Both the position numbers and the translations under genes were made by a program. DNA of 64,000 nucleotides from Accumulibacter sp031732795. Its GTDB lineage: Bacteria; Pseudomonadota; Gammaproteobacteria; Burkholderiales; Rhodocyclaceae. Positions 53,736 through 63,232 of the stretch are shown piece by piece; the first letter of the stretch is position 1; each line of letters begins with the position of its first letter. A model generated the notes under the pieces. That model saw nothing but the letters and a program-made list of their open reading frames with translations. It made no database searches and was not told the DNA's origin. The DNA lies in contig JAVMKC010000092.1 in assembly GCA_031732795.1 (NCBI GenBank), forward strand, positions 3,623 to 67,622, written 5' to 3'.

Positions 53736-55126
53736 TCACCCGGATGTGCGGTGACGTAAACGGTGCTTTTCCATCCGATAGCGCAGGGTATCGCGGCTGA
53801 TGCCGAGCTTGCGCGCCGCCTGCGAAACGTTGTGTCCGGCCTCGGCCAGGGCGCCAAGCAGTACTTCGCGTTCGATACGATCGAGCGTCGAGCCGTCGGC
53901 GTCCTCGTCCGAGACGATCGGCATCACGCCAGCGACGGTTTCGCTGTTCGTCCGCCGCACCGGAAGACACAGATCCTGCAGCGCGATCTCGCTGTCGGCG
54001 GCGAGCAACACCGCCTGTTCGACGACATTGCGCAATTCGCGGACGTTTCCCGGCCAATGATGCTCGGCGATCGCGCGCACCGCTTGCGCGCTGAAGCGCA
54101 GGCTGCCGCGTCGATAGCGATGGGCAAACTCATCGAGAAAGCGGCCCGCCAGCAACAAGGCGTCACCCTCGCGCTCGCGCAACGGCGGCACGTTCACTTG
54201 CAAGACGCGCAGGCGAAAGTAAAGGTCGGCACGGAAGCTGCCTTGCCGAATCCGCTCTTCGAGGTCCTGATGAGTCGCCGCGACGATGCGCAGATCCGCC
54301 TGCCGCTCGTGCACCGAACCAATCCGGCGAAAACGGCCGTCTTCGATGACTTTCAAGAGCTTGGCCTGCAGGGCGAGATCCATTTCAGCGACTTCATCGA
54401 GAAACAGGGTGCCACCGTCGGCCGCCTCGAGCAGGCCGATGCGACGCTCCTTGGCGTCGGTGAAAGCGCCTCGCTCGTGGCCGAAAAGCTCGGCCTCGAG
54501 CAAGTTTGCCGGAATCGCCGCACAGTTCAGTTCGATGAACGGACGGTTGCAACGCGCGCCATCGTAATGAAAGGCACGCGCAACCAGTTCCTTGCCGGTG
54601 CCCGTTTCGCCGGTGATCAGAACCGGTGGCAGGGAATGCGCGCCCTGGACGTCGGCGATCCGGGCAATGCGCGTGCGCAGAGCGACGATCGCGACGCTCT
54701 CGCCAAGGATTTGTTGCCGGGCGTCGTGCTCACGGGCTTCGAAATAGCGTAGCCGACTCGAGTCCAGCTGGCGCCGCGTCAGGTTTTCCAGGCGCTGGCG
54801 CAGATCACTGAGCGACACCGGCTTGGTCAGCGGTCGTTGGCTCCCGCCTTCATCGCGTCGACCGCGAGTTCGATGCTGCCATGGCCGGTGATCATCACGA
54901 TCGGCACCGCCGGATCTTGCGCGCGTAGCCGTTGGATCACCGAAACGCCGTCCATGTCCGGCAGACGATAGTCGAGGATCACCGCATCCGGCGCGGTGGT
55001 CCCGAACAGATCGAGCCCGGCGCTCGCGGTCAACGCGGTCGACACCTCGTGCCCGCCCTTGGCCAGAAAGCGGGCGGCGTTCTTCACAAAGGTCTCCTCG
55101 TCATCGATGATGAGAATCGCCGGCAT
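53736..55126 (-). pseudogene. NtrC-family response regulator, frameshifted
   Basis: The receiver part (54827-55126) has ILIIDDEETFVKNAARFLAK, the phospho-acceptor in AVILDYRLPDMDG, MITGHGSIELAVDAMKAGAN and then stops at GANDR. The remainder resumes in another frame at about 54818: sigma54-interaction AAA+ domain with TGETGTGKELVARAFHYDGA and the GAFTDA loop in ELFGHERGAFTDAKERRIGL. A C-terminal Fis-type helix-turn-helix (GHNVSQAARKLGISRDTLRY) follows. Adding one base near 54828 restores continuity (..DRLTKPVSLSDLR). It may be a true mutation or an assembly error. It pairs with the downstream-encoded kinase (stop gap three bases). Confidence 0.88.
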
Positions 55127-55129
55127 GGC

Positions 55130-56485
55130 TTACGCCCTCGGAAAAAGCAGATGGACTTCGGTCCCCTCGCCCGGCGCGCTGTCAAGGTGGAGGCTGCCGC
55201 CGCAGCGTTCGACGATGCGCTTGGCAAACGGCAGACCGAGGCCAAGTCCCTGCGGTTTGGTGGTGAAGAATGGACGCAAGACCTGTCTGATCGACTCCGG
55301 CTTGATGCCACAGCCTGAATCCGCGACGACGACCCGGATCTGCTTCGCCGCCGCGTCTTCGACGACGATCCGGCAGGTGCCTCCCTGGCGCATGGCTTCC
55401 GCGGCGTTGCTCAACAGACTGAGAAATGCCTGCTGCAGGAGCGCCGGATCGGCCGTTATCCACGGCTCGGCGGAACGGCATTCGAAGTACAGCGGCGTTC
55501 CCCGCTCCTCGAAGATCGTGTTGTTTTCGATCACGCACCGTTGCAGCAAACCCGCCAGATCGACACGCTCCCGCCCGCGCACCTCCTGCCCGGAAAGACG
55601 CAGCAGCTCGGTGATCCGTCCGGAAATGCGATCCACCTCGCGGATGATGTCGCGCGCCTGTTCAGAGCAATCGTCGAGCGGCATGACCAGGCTCAGTTCG
55701 GCCGCTGAGCGGATCGACGCCAGCGGGTTGCGGATGTTGTGCGCCACCGCCGCGGTCAGTTCGCCGATCACCGCCAGCGTCTCCCCGTCGAGCAATCGCG
55801 CATGCTGCAACTTGATCGTCCGGTCAGCCCGCCGGATCAGCCAGAACAGACTGAGGTACAAGGCCAATGCGCTGGCCAGTGCCGCCAGGCCGACTTGTAT
55901 CTGCCCTTCACGAATCGCCTGACTGAGGGCCAGAGGGGCCTTGTAAATCTCGACGACACCGAGCACGCCGCCGCCGGTCTGCGCCACCAGCGGGATGTAG
56001 GTCTCGACAAAGAACTGCACCGATGGATCGAGACCTTCGTGTTCGCGCTTTTGCCGTTCGTCACGAGCGATCCGCCCGGCGTGGACGACGAGTTCGCCGC
56101 GCATCGCGGCCTCCAGCTCGTCGTTGTCGGCAAAACGCTTGCCGATCAGCTCCGGGTCACTCGACCACAGAATTCTTCGATCGGCGGCAAAAACGTTGGC
56201 GCGCAGCACGTCCGGCATCTTCGACAGTTGTGCGATCGATTCCTGAAAGCGGCCGCGCAAAGCCGCGTCGTCGTTCCCCGCGAGGTAGGCCAATGACTCG
56301 TCAGCGAGCAGAATACCCTGTACGAAGTCGCGCGAAATCGACGCTTCGCGCTGAAAGAGATGGTCGTTGAGAAAACGCGAGATCATCCAGGCATTGGCCA
56401 AAGCGATCATGGCGATAACCAGCGGGCTGAGCCAGGCGAACCAGCGCAGGAGATTGAATGGAGCGGGCTGGTCGACAGCGCTCAT
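55130..56485 (-). CDS. sensor histidine kinase of an NtrC-type two-component system
   Basis: 451 residues from the ATG giving MSAVDQPAPFNLLRWFAWLS; longer starts add sequence that overlaps the neighbouring gene in another frame. Two membrane helices (about 15-38 and 200-220) flank a periplasmic sensing region. The cytoplasmic part has the H box AVIGELTAAVAHNIRNPLAS, N box LSLLSNAAEAMRQGG, and ATP-binding VVADSGCGIKPESIRQVLRP, FFTTKPQGLGLGLPFAKRIV. It should signal to the frameshifted regulator encoded next to it. Confidence 0.9.
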   Translation of the reverse strand: MSAVDQPAPFNLLRWFAWLSPLVIAMIALANAWMISRFLNDHLFQREASISRDFVQGILLADESLAYLAGNDDAALRGRFQESIAQLSKMPDVLRANVFAADRRILWSSDPELIGKRFADNDELEAAMRGELVVHAGRIARDERQKREHEGLDPSVQFFVETYIPLVAQTGGGVLGVVEIYKAPLALSQAIREGQIQVGLAALASALALYLSLFWLIRRADRTIKLQHARLLDGETLAVIGELTAAVAHNIRNPLASIRSAAELSLVMPLDDCSEQARDIIREVDRISGRITELLRLSGQEVRGRERVDLAGLLQRCVIENNTIFEERGTPLYFECRSAEPWITADPALLQQAFLSLLSNAAEAMRQGGTCRIVVEDAAAKQIRVVVADSGCGIKPESIRQVLRPFFTTKPQGLGLGLPFAKRIVERCGGSLHLDSAPGEGTEVHLLFPRA

Positions 56486-56559
56486 CGCTACCCCCGGAAG
56501 ACGATCGAAATGCCGAGAATACCCTGGCAATGAGCCGGATCGCCAGCATTGATCGCCGA

Positions 56560-57474
56560 CTACCATGTGAATTGCAGCGCAACGCTGATCTGACGATAGC
56601 GGTTCTGATACAAAGCGATGTTCGATTCGTTGCGCACACCCACGTAGTCTACGCGCAGCGTCCGGCCGGGCGCCAACTCGACGGCAGCCGCCAGTTCGAT
56701 CGTCCACGCCTCGTCGCGCCGGACCGGCAACGTCGGCAAGAGCGCCGTAGCGAATCTCGCCTGCTGCCAGGCCAGGCCGGCCGACCAGGTGACGCCCAGC
56801 CAAGCATGTTCCAGCGAAGCGCGCAGCAGGTGGCTTCGACTGGCAAGCTCGTCAAAGCCGCGATCATTGCGCTCGCGCACCAGGTACAGTTCCAGATCGG
56901 CGGCGTCGATTCCCGGCAGCGGCGCCTCGACGTGCCGTTGCAGCAGCAACGTGGTGCTCGTGGAATCAAGATCGCTCAGTTCGCCGCGATGGCGATTCTT
57001 GCCGGCATCCGCCATGATCACCCAGTGGCCGCCATGACCATCCGCATACGTCCAGTCGACCTGCAGTGATCGGGCATTTCGAAAATGCGCGCCGGCCACA
57101 TCGATGTGTTGCCAATGACCGGCGACGCCGATGTTGCCCCACTCGCCCAGCGACGTACGCAGTGCGGGACTGAATGAAGCGTTGAGGAAGTCGAAGTCCG
57201 GCGTGGGTAACGAGCGTTTGACGTGCAGGTCACCCGCCAGCGCCAAGCGCACATCGCCAAAGAGTGGCCAATCGCGCAGCCCGCTGACGTTGGTCCGCCA
57301 ATGGCTGCCGGCGAGCCGCCGCTGTCCGCCGATAAAGATGAGCGTACCTTGCGGCGAGATCTGCACCAGTGGCGAGGTCTGGGATTCATGACCCCAGCCC
57401 ACTTCCGCCGCCAGGTTGGCCGCCGATGGCGGAGCCGCCCGGGACCCGCCGGAGAACAGCATCCCGCAACACAT
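56560..57474 (-). CDS. predicted outer-membrane beta-barrel protein
   Basis: 304 residues composed of alternating beta strands and ending RQISVALQFTW, a terminal aromatic typical of outer-membrane barrels. The N-terminus (MCCGMLFSGGSRAAPPSAAN) could be the end of a signal peptide, but the start is uncertain. The C-terminal repeat style (RTLRVDYVGVRNESNIALYQ) resembles the barrel of Slam or related proteins; I could not name the family. An IS481 element begins about 180 bp beyond its 5' end, so upstream sequence or a partner gene may have been lost. Confidence 0.65.
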   Translation of the reverse strand: MCCGMLFSGGSRAAPPSAANLAAEVGWGHESQTSPLVQISPQGTLIFIGGQRRLAGSHWRTNVSGLRDWPLFGDVRLALAGDLHVKRSLPTPDFDFLNASFSPALRTSLGEWGNIGVAGHWQHIDVAGAHFRNARSLQVDWTYADGHGGHWVIMADAGKNRHRGELSDLDSTSTTLLLQRHVEAPLPGIDAADLELYLVRERNDRGFDELASRSHLLRASLEHAWLGVTWSAGLAWQQARFATALLPTLPVRRDEAWTIELAAAVELAPGRTLRVDYVGVRNESNIALYQNRYRQISVALQFTW

Positions 57475-57656
57475 CAGCCAGCCTACCGCGGTGAGCGGTC
57501 GGGCGCGAATGTCAAACGCCTTTCCGGCAGACTTGCTTGTACGTATTCGTCCCGTTAACCGACGAGACCAGAACCCAGGTGCACTTGACGCCGCCGCCCA
57601 GGCTGACGCTGTTCTTCGCCAGCGCCGGCGTGATTGCCGTCAGCGAAACCAGATGC

Positions 57657-58727
57657 TGTTCAGTCCCGTATGATCATATACCTCGCCGCAGCTGGCCGCT
57701 TATTCGCGGACGCGACGTGATGCGCGGGGTGTTGGATTCACTGAAGCGGGAGCAATCGTCATGAGCCGTATTCATCCGCAGGCACGTACGACGCCGCGCA
57801 CGAGGCTGGAGATGAATATCAGCACGGCAGCGCTGACCGAGTTGGCACAGACCTACAACGTCACGGTCGCGACGGCCCGCAAGTGGCGTGGACGGCAGGA
57901 CATGCAGGACCGCTCGCACCGTCCGAACACGCTTCACACCACGCTCACGCCCGGCCAGGAAGCGGTGGCGGTGGAACTGCGGCGCATGCTGCTGCTGCCG
58001 TTGGACGACCTGCTGGTGCTGGTCAGGGAGTTCATCAATCCGGCGGTGTCGCGCTCGGGACTGGACCGCTGCCTGCGGCGCCACGGCGTGAACAGGCTTG
58101 CCGACTTGATGCCGCAGACCGAAGGCGACGGCGCGACGCCCAAGACGTTCAAGGACTACGAGCCTGGCTTCGTGCACGTAGACATCAAGTACCTGCCGCG
58201 GATGCCCGATGAGTCGCATCGGCGCTACCTGTTCGTGGGCATCGACCGCGCCACGCGCTGGGTCTACTTTCGCACCTACCGCGACCAGTCCGAAGCCAGT
58301 TCGACCGACTTCGCGCGCCGCCTCAAACGCGCCGCGCCGATGATCATCAAGAAGCTGCTCACGGACAACGGCAGCCAGTTCACCGACCGATTCACCCGCG
58401 GCAACAACCGACCCAGCGGCGGCCATGCCTTCGACCTGACCTGCGCCGAACTGGGCATCGAGCACCGCCTGACAATGCCGCGCCATCCGCAGACCAACGG
58501 CATGGTCGAACGCTTCAACAGCCGCATCAGCGAGATCGTCTCTCAAACGCGCTTCTCTTCAGCAGCAGAATTGGAGTCCACCTTGAAGCTCTACCTGCAA
58601 AACTACAACCACTCCATTCCTCAACGCGCATTGGGTCATCGCACGCCAATTCAAGCGTTAAAGAAATGGCGCCTCAATCGCCCCGAACTGTTCGTCAAGA
58701 AAATTTATGATCAGGCGGGACTTGACA
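57657..58727 (+). mobile_element. IS481-family insertion sequence
   Basis: About 1071 bp bounded by imperfect 24-bp inverted repeats: left TGTTCAGTCCCGTATGATCA, right (reverse complement) TGTCAAGTCCCGCCTGATCA. One transposase gene fills it. No flanking direct duplication is visible, so either the ends are slightly off or the copy is old. Confidence 0.75.
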
Positions 58728-58747
58728 ACTTGCGAGCAAGGAAGTGA
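57761..58747 (+). CDS. IS481-family transposase
   Basis: 328 residues. An N-terminal helix-turn-helix (LTELAQTYNVTVATARKWRG) precedes the rve catalytic domain with the DDE triad: HVDIKYLPRMPDE, LTDNGSQFTDRF and HPQTNGMVERFNSRISE. The frame is intact. The last six residues (NLRARK) lie beyond the inferred right inverted repeat and so come from flanking DNA. Confidence 0.93.
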   Translation: MSRIHPQARTTPRTRLEMNISTAALTELAQTYNVTVATARKWRGRQDMQDRSHRPNTLHTTLTPGQEAVAVELRRMLLLPLDDLLVLVREFINPAVSRSGLDRCLRRHGVNRLADLMPQTEGDGATPKTFKDYEPGFVHVDIKYLPRMPDESHRRYLFVGIDRATRWVYFRTYRDQSEASSTDFARRLKRAAPMIIKKLLTDNGSQFTDRFTRGNNRPSGGHAFDLTCAELGIEHRLTMPRHPQTNGMVERFNSRISEIVSQTRFSSAAELESTLKLYLQNYNHSIPQRALGHRTPIQALKKWRLNRPELFVKKIYDQAGLDNLRARK

Positions 58748-59244
58748 GCATGAAACGAACGATGGTTTTCTCGAACATGGCAATTCTCCAGGAGGGTTGA
58801 AAGTGTGGACCGCCCGTCAAACACCGCTTGCGAGGTGGTCGATCAATGTTCAGCAAGATCGATGCCAATTTCATGTTTCTTGATAAATCAAGTGGGTTTG
58901 CCGGCGTCCAGGACCGCGTCAACAGATTGGGGGGCGGGAATCGGGCGTTTAGGCCCAGCGCATGGGGGATTTGCCCCAGCCCCGCGGACCGTCGTCCGCA
59001 CTGAATCCGCGAGCCGCGGCCTCCAGGTGCCGTAGTGCCGACCATTCCCGCCCGTCTTCGTCAACAATGGTCGGCGATCCGTTCGCCCCTTCGCCGTCCT
59101 TCGGATGCGAACCGGCGTCGCGTCGCGCATGGGTATTCCCGGATTGCTGCGAGGCATCCCGGGGGCGTGACGAATTCGTACACTGCCGCTTGGCGGCGAA
59201 ACCGCGTCGGACTCGCAGGTTCAGAAAGCCGTCGCGGTCCGCCG
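58748..59244. other. intergenic region between IS481 and the chemoreceptor
   Basis: 497 bp with no credible gene. A 10-bp inverted repeat GCCGACCATT / AATGGTCGGC with a 19-base spacer lies at 59037-59075, downstream of the chemoreceptor stop. Nothing else stands out. Confidence 0.5.
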
Positions 59245-61284
59245 CTAAATCCGGAACTGGCTGACGGTCACCTGGACTTCCTCGCCAAGACGGACGAGAT
59301 CCTCGGCGGACTGGCGCGATTGCTGAGCCGCATGATTGCTCTCTTCGGCGACGTGCGCGACCCGTTCGGTCATGTTGGCCATGTTCTGGCTCGCCGCACT
59401 CGTTTCGGCGAGGGATTCGGTGATCTGGCGCACGACGGCAACGACCTGTTCGGCGCCGTTCTGGATGCCGTTGATCGCCGCGCCCGCCTCGGTGGCCAGC
59501 GCCGAGCCCTGCTCGATCTGGCCCATGGCTTCGGTCATCGCGCTGACCGCGTCGTGCGCTTTCGCATCGATGGCCGCGGTCATCCGCGCGATTTCTTCGG
59601 TGGCCTTGGTCGTGCGCTCGGCCAGCTTGCGCACTTCATCGGCCACCACGGCGAAACCACGACCCTGCTCACCGGCCCTGGCCGCCTCGATGGCCGCGTT
59701 GAGCGCGAGAAGGTTGGTCTGCCCGGCGAGATCCTTGATCACCGACACGATGCCCGAAATGTTTTTCGACTCTTCGCCGAGAGCGCCGATCGCCGCCGAG
59801 GTTGAATGCATGGTACCGGCGATGGCGTTCATTTCCGAGGTCGCCCGCAGGATGATGGCCCCGCCATTGCGGGAATCCTCACCGGCGGCCTGCGAAAGTC
59901 GGACCGCCTCGCCAGCGCTGTCGGCGATTTGGCCGATGCCGACACTGAGTTCCTCAACCGAGGCAGCGATGCCGTTCGCGGCATCGCTGGCCTTGCCGGA
60001 GTTGGCGGCGGTGTCTTGCGCGGCGCCGGACAGTCGACGGGCCGCCGCATCGAGTTGTTCGACGCGCGCCAGGATCTCGGCAAAGGCACCGCGCAACGTC
60101 TGCATCAAGCGGTGCACGGCGCCGACCGTCTGGCCGACTTCGTCGTTGGCATGCGTCTTCAGGCTCATCGTCAAGTCCCGACGCTGCTCGAGTTCCGTGC
60201 AAAAGCCCTGCAACTCCGCCAACGGCTGCGTCACGAGCCGCCGCGTCGTCAGAAATACCAGCAAGGGCAGCAACAGCAGCAAGACCCCGCCGACCACGAG
60301 AACGGTCAGCTCGACGGCAACCACGCCTTTCGAGAGTTCCTCCTGATCGGCACGTGATGCGATGATCCATCCCAGGGGCTCGAAAGGGGTAAAGGCGAGA
60401 ATGCTCGGTGAGGTCGAAGTGGCGCCGGCCCGCTGCCATTCATAGCGAATGAAGCCATGTTTTTTCTCCAGCATCTCCTTGAAAATCGGACGCTTGTTCG
60501 CGTCGGTGAGATCGATGCCGATCTTGCCCTCCAAGGTCGGATGCGTCACGAACTGGCCGTACTCGGGCGTGCCGTCGCGGCTGTTCAGGATGAACACGTA
60601 ACCGGTTTCGCCGATGCGCACGGCTTTCAGGCGCTCCTTCAGTTTTTCGATGTCCTCGGTGATGTCGAGCGCGATCGCGATAAAGCCGATCACCCGCCCC
60701 GCTTCGCTGATCGGTTGGTAGCGCGCATAATGCTGCCGCCCGAAAAGCTGGGTTGAACCGTGATAGCCTTCGCCCGCGATCAGTCGTCGATAGACCGCCT
60801 GATTGCGATCGAGCACGGTGCCCACCGCCCGCTTCCCGGCCCCGTCCTTGACGGAGCTGGCAATACGGACAAAGTCATCGCCGTCCCGCACGAACACCGA
60901 CGCGACGGTGCGAGTCTCCGCAAGGAAACGGTCCAGCCACACCGAATCATTGTTGACCAACGCGGCGCCGTTGTACAAAGCGGGCACCTCGCGCTCGCCG
61001 ACCTTGACGCGGTTCTTGTCGTCGAGCCGGTAAGCGGCGTCGTAACCGAGCTTGACGGCGCCCAACAGGCGATCGCTGGAGATTTCCAGTTCCTTGGCGA
61101 AGGTATCCAGCAAACTCATGGTTTGCGCATTGACCATGCCGCTGACCGTTTCAGCAGCCTCGTCAGCGTGTCGGCCGGCAATCCACACCACGAGCACCCC
61201 GGCGGCAAGAAAGGACAGCAGCAGGGAAAACGCCAACACCAGCACCAATTTGTGACCGATACGAAGACCACTGCCAAAATTCAT
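59245..61284 (-). CDS. methyl-accepting chemotaxis protein with periplasmic Cache domain
   Basis: 679 residues. A membrane helix at about 12-35 precedes a large Cache-type sensor (residues 40-325: LLGAVKLGYDAAYRLDDKNR, TVASVFVRDGDDFVRIASSV, RLKAVRIGETGYVFILNSRD). A second helix at about 330-350 leads to HAMP and the signalling domain. The highly conserved hairpin tip AIEAARAGEQGRGFAVVADE and VRKLAERTTKATEEI are present. The Cache_3/Cache_2 style is often tuned to organic acids or amino acids. No pentapeptide tether is seen at the C-terminus. Confidence 0.95.
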   Translation of the reverse strand: MNFGSGLRIGHKLVLVLAFSLLLSFLAAGVLVVWIAGRHADEAAETVSGMVNAQTMSLLDTFAKELEISSDRLLGAVKLGYDAAYRLDDKNRVKVGEREVPALYNGAALVNNDSVWLDRFLAETRTVASVFVRDGDDFVRIASSVKDGAGKRAVGTVLDRNQAVYRRLIAGEGYHGSTQLFGRQHYARYQPISEAGRVIGFIAIALDITEDIEKLKERLKAVRIGETGYVFILNSRDGTPEYGQFVTHPTLEGKIGIDLTDANKRPIFKEMLEKKHGFIRYEWQRAGATSTSPSILAFTPFEPLGWIIASRADQEELSKGVVAVELTVLVVGGVLLLLLPLLVFLTTRRLVTQPLAELQGFCTELEQRRDLTMSLKTHANDEVGQTVGAVHRLMQTLRGAFAEILARVEQLDAAARRLSGAAQDTAANSGKASDAANGIAASVEELSVGIGQIADSAGEAVRLSQAAGEDSRNGGAIILRATSEMNAIAGTMHSTSAAIGALGEESKNISGIVSVIKDLAGQTNLLALNAAIEAARAGEQGRGFAVVADEVRKLAERTTKATEEIARMTAAIDAKAHDAVSAMTEAMGQIEQGSALATEAGAAINGIQNGAEQVVAVVRQITESLAETSAASQNMANMTERVAHVAEESNHAAQQSRQSAEDLVRLGEEVQVTVSQFRI

Positions 61285-61814
61285 ACCAACACCTTTCCAA
61301 TCATTAAGGAAACGCTGAAATATTTATTTCTCACACCGATCAACTTCCGAGGATCGTCTGCCTGGTTCCCAAGGTTTACTTTGGGAACCCATTTCGAGAA
61401 GCTTTAGCTTTCGTTCCCAGCCTGATCTGACGTGCGAAGTGGGCGTCCGGGAGCTGGAATTTCAAAGAACGAGGGGTGGGTCTTCGAAGACAGGAAAAAC
61501 ATGATAGGAGGTTAGATACTCATTTTGCGGATTCTGGATTGCGTCTATCGGTTGGTCAGGATCTGACGAATGTGCAGCCAAATAAATCAAACCTATAGTA
61601 GTCTAAAGCAACCTAAAAATACAGGACAGGATCGCGTCAAGCACGTTCCAACCTTGGTGTTCGCGTACGCGAACGACTACGACGGATTACCCAGGTGGTT
61701 CGGGAAAAGCCGCAACGTCGAAAAACCGGGGCGCCTGCAGTGACGTTTCCTCTGAAATTCGGTGATCGGCGGAGCCGGGAGGGCGCATGAGTGCTCACTT
61801 AAATATTGATGAGA
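61285..61814. other. intergenic region upstream of the chemoreceptor
   Basis: 530 bp. It holds the chemoreceptor leader, 111-bp repeat copy 2 (61356-61466), then AT-richer sequence to about 61620 with no gene and a short stretch before the decayed transposase. A palindrome GTTCGCGTACGCGAAC lies at about 61660. Confidence 0.5.
61356..61466. repeat. 111-bp dispersed repeat with GTTCCCAAGG palindrome (copy 2)
   Basis: Begins GTCTGCCTGGTTCCCAAGGT and ends GAGCTGGAATTTCAAA. It is the same length as copy 1 at 16001-16111 with scattered substitutions and no gaps. It lies about 70 bp upstream of the chemoreceptor start. Confidence 0.7.
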
Positions 61815-62965
61815 TCATCGCCTCGGATTGAAACGCCGTTTGCGTGGAGATTTGTGAAGCTTGGCAGCGATGTGGCGCCAGTCCTGCATACGGTGGAGCA
61901 GGGACAGCGGCGGGTTGCGGACGCTGCGTAACGGCAGATGCATGAGGGTGGACTCATGCCTGCGTGAGCGCCGCGGCAGAATGGCTGCACTCGTCTCGCG
62001 GGTAGCCCCAGGGGGAAATCACTCGGCCGTGAGGATAAGCGTTTCGATCAAGCAAGCGACCAGGAACTGTCCCTGCAGCCAGGCTTTTGCGCCGCCCTTG
62101 ACCCTCTTCTCACGGTGGCCGAGTTGCAGCAAAGACTCCAGTTGCTGATAGGCCAATTCGACTGCTATTGTCGCCGGTAGAACTCCATGATGGTCTTGGC
62201 GCTTGGCCGCATGAGCGTCGTCAGCACCATCACGTGGCCCGCGGCCTCGATCGTTTCAGGTTTGACGTCACGATGCTTTTGGGTGGCCTGCCGTTGGATC
62301 GCTTACTTGTTGAGCAGCACGTGCCTGGCTCTGGGTCATCTTGTAAGCGCACTCGAGCATAGGGATCGTGCACTGGTCATCGTGCATCCGGGCAGGACAT
62401 TGCCGTGGTGTCGGACGACATGACGCACACCAGACCGAATGGCGAAGCCTCGATCATCCACCACGATGTCGCCCGCATGAATACAAAAGCGCGTCAAGCT
62501 CTCGCCCTCGGTGCCTCGGCGACGTGCACTTCGTTGCAACAGAGGGTGTGCAGGGTCAGTGCGTAATGCAGCCGCGACGTCGATCCCGTGGTACCGGGCT
62601 CGCAGACCAAATTGCCATCCATAAAACGCACGGGTCTGTCGGGCAACACGCTATTGGGGTCCATCGACAGCGACAGGTTTGCCGCCATCTCCTGAATCAT
62701 CCATTGAAACCACGGTCTGCAACCGCGCTTGAGCAGCGTAACGACCGATACGTCCGCCAAGTCGTCCGCCCGGGCTCGAACGGAGGTCTCGCGTAGCGAG
62801 CATCCATTGGCTAAGTGAATATCAGCAGGACGCGCAACAAGGCTTCAGCGCTATTGACGCCGCGCGAGCGCAGCAGCGCCCCCAATTCCACCGCCTTGCT
62901 CTGCTAATGCGCTGGCAACAGGGTCGTCACCACGCCCCAGTTCTGTTCAATAGTGGTCGTCTCGC
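61815..62965 (-). pseudogene. decayed IS4-type transposase
   Basis: Fragments in several frames on the minus strand follow the order of an IS4-type transposase. First EQNWGVVTTLLPAH, a stop, then QSKAVELGALLRSRGVNSAE and ALLRVLLIF. After a frame change come DVSVVTLLKRGCRPWFQWMI, VRFMDGNLVCEPGTTGSTSR and LHYALTLHTLCCNEVHVAEA. Then ESLTRFCIHAGDIVVDDRGF, and finally MQDWRHIAAKLHKSPRKRRF at the C-terminus. At least two frame changes and one internal stop make it inactive. No inverted repeats were found. Confidence 0.8.
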
Positions 62966-63232
62966 CGGTCACGCGAACGGCGTGACGATTTGCCGCAGAA
63001 CGGTTGAGAGCATCTATGTTCGTCGTCGCGGCGTCACGCGCGAATGATAAGCGCCCCCACCACGAAAAGCAGGATGATATGGAAGCCACCGAACCGGTCG
63101 CTGACGCCGGCAGGTTCCTGCGGTGCGATGACGACCGGCAGGCCGATCCCGAAGATGGAGGCCGAAGCGCAGGCGGTCAGACAGCCATGACCCCTGCCAC
63201 CCACGGTCTCCCGGCCGCCGGCGACGCGTCGC

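Noticed and set aside
61668..61683. Palindrome around GTTCGCGTACGCGAAC as an operator
   Set aside because: Real palindrome, but with no adjacent gene start on either side and no known regulator match; too weak to call.
63034..63232. PEP-CTERM-like protein end before the RTX gene
   Set aside because: A short hydrophobic stretch exists in one minus-strand frame, but no PEP motif or start; probably non-coding.
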